Shown here: positions 57,301 through 64,000 of the stretch, in pieces | Layout: every line of letters starts with the position of its first letter | Position numbering within the stretch: position 1 is the first letter of the stretch | DNA from: Melampsora larici-populina 98AG31 | Taxonomy: Eukaryota > Basidiomycota > Pucciniomycetes > Pucciniales > Melampsoraceae | NCBI RefSeq assembly: GCF_000204055.1 | Contig: NW_006768826.1 | Coordinates: forward strand, 80,398 to 144,397 | Reading direction: 5' to 3' | Length of the DNA: 64,000 bases | Notes under the pieces: generated by a model | The model's database searches: none | The model's input: only the letters and a program-made list of their open reading frames with translations | What the model was told of the DNA's origin: nothing | Program-made: the position numbers and the translations under genes

Positions 57301-57521
57301 TTTTTCTTCAGCAGAATCAACTTAGCTCATGCAAAAATAAATAGTGTCAGCAAATAGATTACCTTCTGCATCTTTTTGTCTCTGGTGGTTCCTTCATCAA
57401 ACAATTTTTGCTTTTATTGAAATGTTCAAGAGTAGGTTCTTTGATCAATTTTCATGGGTCATTTTTACAGTTATAAAGACCAAGAGGTAAACAAAATGCA
57501 GTGTTATACGTTGTGGCATTA
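51383..57521. other. 6.1 kb AT-rich region with no convincing gene
   Basis: Short open frames occur on both strands (for example 52,145-52,396, 54,187-54,378, 54,385-54,663 on minus, 56,863-57,123 on minus) but none shows a recognisable motif, exon linking or codon pattern that would support it. A GAAGAAGAAGAA/TTCTTCTTCTTC inverted pair lies at 53,210-53,290, and a C/T-rich tract at 52,905-53,070. It may be old, eroded element sequence. Confidence 0.5.
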
Positions 57522-57704
57522 CACTGCAAATATAATGTATTTTTCCCAGGTGAAAAATGATTACATTTATTTCACAAAATGATTAAAAATGCATTAATTC
57601 TGCATTAATTCTGCATTTTTCTGCATTAATTCTGCATTATTAATCATTTTGTGCATTAATGTCAATCATTTTTCACCTTGGAAAAATACATTATTTTTGC
57701 AGTG
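57522..57704. mobile_element. Small foldback MITE (183 bp) with CACTG ends
   Basis: Arms of about 65 bp: left CACTGCAAATATAATGTATT, right reverse complement CACTGCAAAAATAATGTATT, both continuing TTTCCxAGGTGAAAAATGAT. Loop of ATTCTGCATTA repeats. Flanked by TTA on both sides (57,519-57,521 and 57,705-57,707), a 3-bp target duplication typical of CACTA-group elements. Confidence 0.85.
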
Positions 57705-57817
57705 TTAGGAGAATGCAATATGATAGCTACAAACTTACAATATTGACAAAAGTATGGTAAAAGTATGAGAATACTATATATACTTTGAGGGTTACAAGGG
57801 TGGCCCGGGCTGGGGTT

Positions 57818-58020
57818 GAGGGTGCATGCACTTCGAAAGGGCATGCACCTTGGTGTGCATGCACATGTGCGTAGGTGCAAAGGTGCACATGTGCATGGGT
57901 GCATAGGTGCATAGGTGCATAGGTGCACATGTGCCTGGGTGCAGGGACATAAGGGCATAGGTGCATGGGTGCATGGGTGCATAGGTGCATAGGTGCATGG
58001 GTGCATATGTATTATGGGTT
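57818..58020. repeat. GGTGCATA minisatellite
   Basis: Period mostly 8 (GGTGCATA, GGTGCATG, GGTGCACATGTGC variants). Open frames here on the minus strand (HPCTYAPMHPCTHAPM) are repeat artefacts. Confidence 0.9.
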
Positions 58021-58049
58021 ATGGGGTATGGGTGACTAGGCACTTACAG

Positions 58050-58790
58050 GCTACATACAGAGATGTTCGGTATATCATCGGGATCGGAGAAAGCTGGCGA
58101 ATACAGCCGTATGATAAACAAAGTTTGAAAAAAATTTTGAACATTTTATTTTGGCTGTATGGTCTAGTTGCAATGTAAATGCACCGGGACAAAAAGGTTT
58201 GGTGCAAGAATCTCCGCAGATCGCGAAGTTAGTTTCTTGGGCTATATCTTAGCCACCTGGAATGCTACAAGTATGGTCAGTACATCAACGGGATCGGAGA
58301 AAGCTGACAAATACAGCCGTATGATAAACAAAGTTTGGAAAACAATTTGAACATTTTTTTTGGCCGTATGGCCTTGTTGTAATGTAATTGCACTGGGAAA
58401 ATAGGTTCGGTGCAAAAATCTTTGCAGATTGCAAAGTTAGTTTCTCGGGCTATATTGTAGCCACCTGGAATGCTACAGGTGTGGTCAGTACATCATTTTG
58501 ATTGCACAACTGCAAAGGGTTCAGCCGTAGGATAAACAAAGTTTGAAAAAAAAATTCAAACAATTTTTTTTGGCTGTATGGCCTAGTTGTACTGTAAATG
58601 CACCGGGAAAAAAGGTTTGGTGTGGACATCTCCGCAGATTGCAAAGTTATTTTCAGGCTACAACTCAGTCCCAAGTCATGCCACAGAGATCTTCAGTATA
58701 TCATTGGGATTGGCCAAAGCTGATGGATACAACTATATGGTAATCAAGGTTTGAGAAAAAAAAGTACAACAATTTTCTAGCTACCAGACC
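58050..58790. repeat. Four tandem units of about 209 bp
   Basis: Marker motifs recur at about 58,078, 58,287, 58,495 and 58,704: GGGATCGGAGAAAGCTG, ACAGCCGTATGATAAACAAA, TTTTGGCTGTATGGCCTAG, AATGTAAATGCACCGGGA, TCTCCGCAGATTGCAAAGTT. Units become more divergent towards the right. CATACGGC/GCCGTATG halves within a unit are inverted, so each unit can fold. Confidence 0.85.
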
Positions 58791-58909
58791 CCAGCCCCAA
58801 GCCCTCGAGGCCGGGATGCCTGGGACGCCTTTTAGGGGGAGGGCGTCCCGCCGGCGTGCCCGGAGCCCGGAGCCTATAGTTCCGGGATGCCCAATATTCA
58901 AACTCTGCG

Positions 58910-59665
58910 CAAAAGAACGCTATGGCGGAGTTTTAGTCAAGTGGAACTAAAAACTCCGCCCACACTAGGACTATAGCGGAGTTTCAGTGATGTGGAATCA
59001 AAAACTCTGCCAAAATGCCAATCTGGCTGAGTTTTGAATGAGCCTCAAGCAGATTGCACAGTGTAGCCAATTGGATAACTGATTGCCAAAAGTCCGCCAA
59101 AATGGCAATCCGGTGGAGTTTTTAATGAGCCTCAAGCAGATTGCAGACTGTAGCCAAGTAGATAATGGTTTGCAAAAAACTCCGCCAAAATGGTCATACT
59201 GTGGAGTTTTTAATGAGCCTGATGCGGATTGCAGCCTGTAGACAAGTAGATAACGGATTGCAGTAAACTCCGCCAAAATGGCAATTTGGCTGAGTTTTTA
59301 ATGAGCCTCAAGCAGATTGCAGGATGTAACCAAGTCAATAAAGCATTCCAAAAAACTCCGCCAAAATGGCAATCTGGCTGAGTTTTTGATGAAGCATATG
59401 TCAGACTGTAGCTAACTAGAGAATGGATTGCCAAAAGTCTGCCAAAATGGAGATTTGGCTGACTTTTTCATTTGCCAGAAAGAGAAGTCAGCCAACCATG
59501 ACCAACAGGACTATAGCACATCAAAAGTCCGTCAAAATGGATATCCGGACTGACTTTCTGATGTGCCTGAAAACGCAGTCAGCCAACTATGCCCAGCTAG
59601 ACAATGAAATGAGAAAAGCCCGCCAAAATTGAAGCCCGGGCGGACTTTTTGTTGTTACCCACAGA
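58910..59665. repeat. About eight tandem units of 85-95 bp
   Basis: Each unit holds a CTCCGCCAAAATGGCAAT block, then CTGAGTTTTTAATGAGCCT, CAAGCAGATTGCAG and TGTAGCCAAGTAGATAA. Variation is mostly substitution. The first unit also has an inverted GGCGGAGTTTTAGT/ACTAAAAACTCCGCC pair (58,924-58,961). Confidence 0.85.
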
Positions 59666-60220
59666 GGAGTCAGGACACTACAGACAAGTGGATCATAGCA
59701 TGTGGCAAAATGAAGGTATGGTTGTTATGTTATAGAATGCCAAGTTGTAAGCCTGAGGGGTAGATCTTACAAGCATATTGGGTAACAAGTATGAGTTTTT
59801 GACACATTATAAGCATGTATGCTTATATCAAGGGTTACACAAACATATGATATCACATACATAATGGTTTGCCAGGCTGGTGCTTGGGTTATAGCTCAAC
59901 AGTGATTCAATCTATGAAGTGACAATTTAATATGGATCCCACTATTTAGAGCCCTCGGAACAGGATCCGAAGCCCCCTATCGGGTCGGACCCAAGGCTTC
60001 AAATAAATCAGGAGCCCCTTTTTCAAAAAGGGGGTCCTCAAGGGGCTCCCGTAATTTTTTTCCCACACCTGGTTTCCATGCAACCCAACCTTTTATGTAC
60101 TTGAACAAACTATCTTGAGCTCTGGAACAGTCAGAGAAAGAGACAAAGGAAAGGTATGTAAATTTCACGGACTAAATCAGACAAAAAACAGAGAAACAGA
60201 AAACAGAGAGAAATCCTACC
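59666..60220. other. Spacer before the copia element
   Basis: No gene. Contains an AGCCCCTTTTTCAAAAAGGG hairpin near 60,012-60,034 with an outer GGAGCCCC/GGGGCTCC pair, and at 60,123 a 32-bp block identical to the end of the candidate LTR that follows. Confidence 0.5.
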
Positions 60221-60429
60221 TGGAACAGTCAGAGAAAGAGACAAAGGAAAGGTGAAGAAGAAGCACCTTTCCTTGACTGCTCCAGTAGGATTTATATAGT
60301 GAAACTTTTACATAACGGTTTTCACATGATGTAATATGTTTGTTGAGCACACACTTAGATTCTACGTATCATGGGTTAGTCTCACAGGACTTTTACATAA
60401 AGAATTAAAAGTCATGCAGGACTATCCCA
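60221..60429 (-). repeat. Candidate 3' LTR of the copia element
   Basis: On the minus strand it starts TGGGATAGTCC and ends GACTGTTCCA, directly after a G-rich tract (AAGGGGGGCTCT) suitable as polypurine primer. A TATA-like ACTATATAAATCC occurs about 80 bp before its end, as expected for an LTR promoter. The second LTR is outside the window, so this cannot be confirmed. The end block recurs at 60,123-60,154, so the true end may be at 60,123. Confidence 0.5.
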
Positions 60430-60532
60430 AGAGCCCCCCTTGCGTACAACATGTACATCAATAATGTTTGAAGGAGGAAAGAGAGAAAAAAAAATTTAAG
60501 ATAAAGAAAGAAAGAGAGAAAAAGAAAAAAAA

Positions 60533-63500
60533 TCAACATAATGTTAAATAAGAAAAGAGAAAGAAAGAAAAACACACAATGCCAAATAATGTTCGATGAG
60601 ACTGTAGCATTACACGTCCTAAAGGTTTTGTCAGCATATCAGCTAACATGTCCTTTGAAGCTACATGCTTCACTTGAATTGACCCGTTTTGAACACATTC
60701 TCTAACATAGTGATACCTTGTGTGTATATGTTTTGTTCTTGAATGATGCTGAGGGTTCTTTGCCAGTGCTTCCGCTCCTTCATTGTCCACATGAAGAGGG
60801 ATAGCTGACGGCGCATTGATGTGGAGTTCAGACAATAGGTTCTTTAGCCAGATACCCTCACGACTTGAATCTGATAGCGCTTTATATTCGGCCTCTGTAC
60901 TTGAGAGAGAGACCGTCGATTGCTTGCGAGACTTCCACGAGACCGCTCCTTGGCCCCAACGATAGGTGTAGCCAGATGTTGATTTACGATCGTGCCTGTC
61001 CTCGGCCCAGTCCGAGTCAGAGTAACCAGAGATAGTTGGTGTACCTCCGAGAGTGAGCCTGAGATGAGATGTTGTTAGAAGATAATTTAACACTCGTACT
61101 GCTGCAAGCCAGTGAGACTCCGAAGGATCACGCAGGAACTGTGATAGTCGACTGATAGCGAATGAAATGTCGGCTCTTGTGCATTGAGCCACCCATAGAA
61201 GGGCGCCAATCAGACTTTGGTAGTGGCCACTCGACTTTGGCTCATCTTCCCGTCGAGGCATGAGATCTTTGAAATTGGAGTCGGTAGGTGTGTGAATCGA
61301 GACATGAGTTGATGGCAAGAACTTTTCACCTAACTCTTTGATGTAATGTGCTTGATTTAGAAACACCAGTTTCTTATCCACATCTCGTCGTATGTCGAGA
61401 GATAAGAAATGATGAAGTTCTTCGTTTGATGAGATTTCGAAACGAGAGGAGAGATCGGTGATGAAGGAGTTGACAAAGTCATCGGGACCTAAAACCGAAA
61501 GGTCATCGACGTGAACGGTGACCATTCCAACCAGTTTCTTGTCCTTGAGACGAAAGTAGAGAGTGGGGTCATAGGATGATTGTTGAAGACCCAACGTGAT
61601 GAGAACAGCATGCAACTCCCGATTCCACTGCCTCGGAGATTGCTTCAAACCGTAGATTGATCGGATAACTTCACAAACCCAATCCGGATTATTGGGATCT
61701 TCGTAACCTGGCGGTTGAGACATATAAACGGGTTCATCAAGATGCCCGTTCAGAAAAGCTGTCTTGATGTCAACTTGTCGTCCAGACCACCTCTTCGATG
61801 CCATGAGGGAGAGAGCTAGGCGGAGAGTCTCCAACTTAGTGGTCGGAGCAAAGACTTCTGTATAGTCAATTCCTTCGACTTGAGCATACCCCATTGCCAC
61901 CAGACGAGCTTTCAATTTGATGATGGTATTATCGACCCGACGTTTCACCTTAAATACCCATTTGGATTTGATGATTTTACGTTTTTCCGGACGAGGAACT
62001 AAACGCCACGTACCCATTCCAATTAGTGAGGAGTACTCCGTGTCAGCTGCCTTGAGCCATCGGTCTTTGTTTGGCGAACGCAGTAGCTGTTTCCACGTCT
62101 TCGGTGTATCGCATGCGTCTTCAGTCAAGGATGCTAGGTTCACAAAGTTGCCAAGTCGTTGAGGTTGGTTGCGAGCGCGAATGGACCTTCTCGGTGGTAA
62201 TGGGGCAGCCTCACTCAGCACTTTGATGACTTCTTGTGGTTGAGGTTTTGAATGGCCTGGGACCGTAGATGATGGAGGTTTGGCTTGCGGAGACGGAGAT
62301 TCATTTCGAGGAGAGGAGGATGGTTGAGGAGCATGATCAGGAGACAGTTGAGGTGGTGAGGTAACATTGCAGATCTTCTTCGAGCGAGAGGGGTTTCTTC
62401 GTGGGGGAGTAGATGGACGCCTAGTAGGGATTACACTGTTTGGTGGCGATGGCCTCGTACGAGTAGGTATGTCAATTGAAGGAGTGCGCACCACAACAGA
62501 GGGAGACAAGGAAGAAGACACAATAGGAGGAGAAATGGTAGAGGTATTAAGATCTGTGTTTTGAGTTTGACAAGGAGGAGTCTTTGGTAAGACTGAGAAC
62601 GAGGATGGGCTGAGTGGTTTACGAGATGGATTATGGATGGATGTTGACAGACGTCTATGTCTCTGAGACGGAGGATGCTTTTCAGATGAAGGCCACGGTA
62701 TTTCTACTTGTGGATTACAGGACGGAGAGGGAGGAGATTTTTCGAGCGATGGAAAGACATCATCATTAAAGATGACATCTCTAGATTTGACCACCTTCTT
62801 ATTGGTGATGTCCCATAAGTTGTAACCATTTCCATCAGGAAGGTATGACAGAAGAACAGCACGCCTGGCTTTGGGATCGAGTTTGAGACGATTTGCTTCA
62901 GGGACTTTAAAGTAGACCTCACAACCAAAAGCATGAAGTTTGGACAGGTCAACTGGGGAAGTAGAGACGAGAGAACAAGGAGACTTAAAACCCAAAGGAG
63001 TGAAACAGGGGATAGAGTTGAGAGAATGAGCAAGAAAGCGTAAGGCATCAACCCAAAAGCTTTTGGGAAGACCTGAACTGAGAAGGGAGCATCGGATGTG
63101 ATTGTTGATAGTGCGATTTGCCCTTTCAGACACGCCATTTAGTTGAGGAGAATGAGGAGGACCGGGAAAATGCTCAATGCCACAGTCCGTTAAGTAGGAT
63201 GAAAACTCCTTTGATAGATACTCCCCTCCATTATCTGTTCGCAGTTTCTTGATGGAGGCGGATAGGTGTAGCTCAAACTTGGATCGAAAAGCTTTGAAGC
63301 AAGAAAAGACATCACTCTTAGATTTCATGGGATACATGATAGTAAACTTTGAGTAATCGTCGATGAAAGTTACAAAATATTTATATCCTTCTCGCGATGA
63401 CACCTCAAAACTACACACATCGGAGTGAATTAGAGCACCTACAGACGTGGATCTGTGGTCTGAGCGAGATTTAAAGGAGCTTCTTGCCATCTTGGACTTG

Positions 63501-64000
63501 ACACACACAGGACACCTTTGAACATCTATCTCATTCATGATATCAGGCTTGATCCCGGATGTTGATAGAAGTTTCTTCAGCGATTTGAGTCCTATATGAC
63601 CTAGTTTTCGATGCCAGTGAAGAAGAGTGGAATCAGAAAATTTATCCAAAGCCAAATTTGAACATGGTTCATCTACCTTAGCAGCCAAGTAGTACAAGTT
63701 GCCTCTTCGGTAACCAGTGCTGACCGGTGCTGAGGTGATGGATACATCGTCAGCTCGATAGAATGAGCAAGAGGATTTGTTGAACACGAGTATGAAACCA
63801 TCATCGCAGATTGAAGAAACTGAGAGAAGCGGTTCTTGAAGCGCTGGAACAAGTAGAGTACGGTGATGGTGATCATTTCCATTCATAGGTAAGACAGTTG
63901 TTCCAGAGTGAGTAGCTTTAATAGATGATGAGTCGGCTAATTGGATACTTTCTTCGAGTTTCCTGGGCCGGCTAGCTCTCCCTTTTCTCTCCTTCTTTTT
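60533..64000 (-). CDS. pol: Ty1/copia pol polyprotein (integrase, reverse transcriptase, RNase H), 5' end outside window
   Basis: The minus-strand frame is open from the window edge (64,000) to a stop at 60,533, over 1,150 residues. The gag-protease part lies beyond the edge. Order: GAG-pre-integrase LHWHRKLGHIGLKSLKKL with CPVCVKSK; integrase core IHSDVCSFE, KLRTDNGGEYLS, SPQLNGVSERANRTI (D, D, E all present); a proline/serine-rich linker; reverse transcriptase ARLVAMGYAQVEGIDYTEVF, VDIKTAFLNGHLDEPVYM, YGLKQSPRQW, active site VHVDDLSVLG; RNase H SGYSDSDWAEDRHDRKSTSG, SSTEAEYKALSDSSREG, DNEGAEALAKNPQHHSRTKH, HVASKDMLADMLTK. All key residues are in place and there is no internal stop, so it may be active. 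It is the best preserved retroelement gene here. Confidence 0.95.
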   Translation of the reverse strand, partial: KKKERKGRASRPRKLEESIQLADSSSIKATHSGTTVLPMNGNDHHHRTLLVPALQEPLLSVSSICDDGFILVFNKSSCSFYRADDVSITSAPVSTGYRRGNLYYLAAKVDEPCSNLALDKFSDSTLLHWHRKLGHIGLKSLKKLLSTSGIKPDIMNEIDVQRCPVCVKSKMARSSFKSRSDHRSTSVGALIHSDVCSFEVSSREGYKYFVTFIDDYSKFTIMYPMKSKSDVFSCFKAFRSKFELHLSASIKKLRTDNGGEYLSKEFSSYLTDCGIEHFPGPPHSPQLNGVSERANRTINNHIRCSLLSSGLPKSFWVDALRFLAHSLNSIPCFTPLGFKSPCSLVSTSPVDLSKLHAFGCEVYFKVPEANRLKLDPKARRAVLLSYLPDGNGYNLWDITNKKVVKSRDVIFNDDVFPSLEKSPPSPSCNPQVEIPWPSSEKHPPSQRHRRLSTSIHNPSRKPLSPSSFSVLPKTPPCQTQNTDLNTSTISPPIVSSSLSPSVVVRTPSIDIPTRTRPSPPNSVIPTRRPSTPPRRNPSRSKKICNVTSPPQLSPDHAPQPSSSPRNESPSPQAKPPSSTVPGHSKPQPQEVIKVLSEAAPLPPRRSIRARNQPQRLGNFVNLASLTEDACDTPKTWKQLLRSPNKDRWLKAADTEYSSLIGMGTWRLVPRPEKRKIIKSKWVFKVKRRVDNTIIKLKARLVAMGYAQVEGIDYTEVFAPTTKLETLRLALSLMASKRWSGRQVDIKTAFLNGHLDEPVYMSQPPGYEDPNNPDWVCEVIRSIYGLKQSPRQWNRELHAVLITLGLQQSSYDPTLYFRLKDKKLVGMVTVHVDDLSVLGPDDFVNSFITDLSSRFEISSNEELHHFLSLDIRRDVDKKLVFLNQAHYIKELGEKFLPSTHVSIHTPTDSNFKDLMPRREDEPKSSGHYQSLIGALLWVAQCTRADISFAISRLSQFLRDPSESHWLAAVRVLNYLLTTSHLRLTLGGTPTISGYSDSDWAEDRHDRKSTSGYTYRWGQGAVSWKSRKQSTVSLSSTEAEYKALSDSSREGIWLKNLLSELHINAPSAIPLHVDNEGAEALAKNPQHHSRTKHIHTRYHYVRECVQNGSIQVKHVASKDMLADMLTKPLGRVMLQSHRTLFGIVCFSFFLFSYLTLC

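Noticed and set aside
57662..58043. Overlapping Cys/His/Met/Pro-rich ORFs on the minus strand
   Set aside because: Produced by the GGTGCATA minisatellite in several frames; not a protein.

Overview
Organism. The window looks like nuclear DNA of a rust fungus (Basidiomycota, Pucciniomycotina, probably Pucciniales). The reasons are small GT..AG introns of about 50-90 bp in nearly every gene, a very high load of transposable elements, an alpha-kinase and a Tet-like 2OG-Fe(II) oxygenase of the kinds expanded in rusts, and several protein families I associate only with rust genomes. The species cannot be fixed from the sequence. Only one gene looks like an ordinary single-copy host gene (F-box/LRR-like, 21.3-22.6 kb); almost everything else is mobile or repeat-linked.

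Layout. 0.1-7.6 kb (minus): a two-gene DNA transposon, with a multi-exon Tnp2/CACTA-like transposase gene and a companion acidic/coiled gene. 8.2-9.7 kb: the 3' remnant of a Ty3/gypsy element with its 3' LTR. 10.3-14.8 kb (minus): a nearly complete Helitron Rep/helicase gene. 16.6-16.8 kb: a second Helitron Rep scrap. 18.0-19.3 kb (minus): a five-exon gene of unknown function. 21.3-22.6 kb: the F-box/LRR gene. 23.5-27.3 kb (minus): gene A, an unknown rust family. 27,686-34,692: a full-length Ty3/gypsy element (353-bp LTRs, 5-bp target duplication ATCTT) inserted into one unit of a tandem duplication. 34.9-35.4 kb: seven spaced copies of a 30-bp palindrome.

The most interesting object is 37,388-48,323: a 10.9-kb element with terminal inverted repeats of about 200 bp, flanked by the direct repeat TGGATC and sitting inside a rust gene (gene C) whose reading frame is continuous if the element is removed. 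It carries gene B (unknown, distantly like gene A, itself hit by a CACTA-type MITE), a Tet-like 2OG-Fe(II) oxygenase, and an alpha-kinase in convergent orientation. No known transposase is recognisable in it. Gene C resumes at 48.3 kb, followed by another rust-family gene D (50.5-51.4 kb). 51.4-57.5 kb is AT-rich without a convincing gene. 57.5-59.7 kb holds a small MITE, a minisatellite and two tandem arrays. 60.2-64.0 kb (minus) is a Ty1/copia pol gene running off the window, with a probable 3' LTR.

How the parts work together. The genes do not form a metabolic unit; they are nested insertions. Two cross-cutting signals stand out. First, nearly all broken reading frames (Helitron, gene A, gypsy gag-pol, gene B, gene C) are interrupted by TGA in the original frame, mostly preceded by T, as expected from CGA to TGA change at TCGA/CpG sites. 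Second, both gypsy copies carry, near the end of pol, a duplicated hairpin module with paired (compensatory) substitutions.
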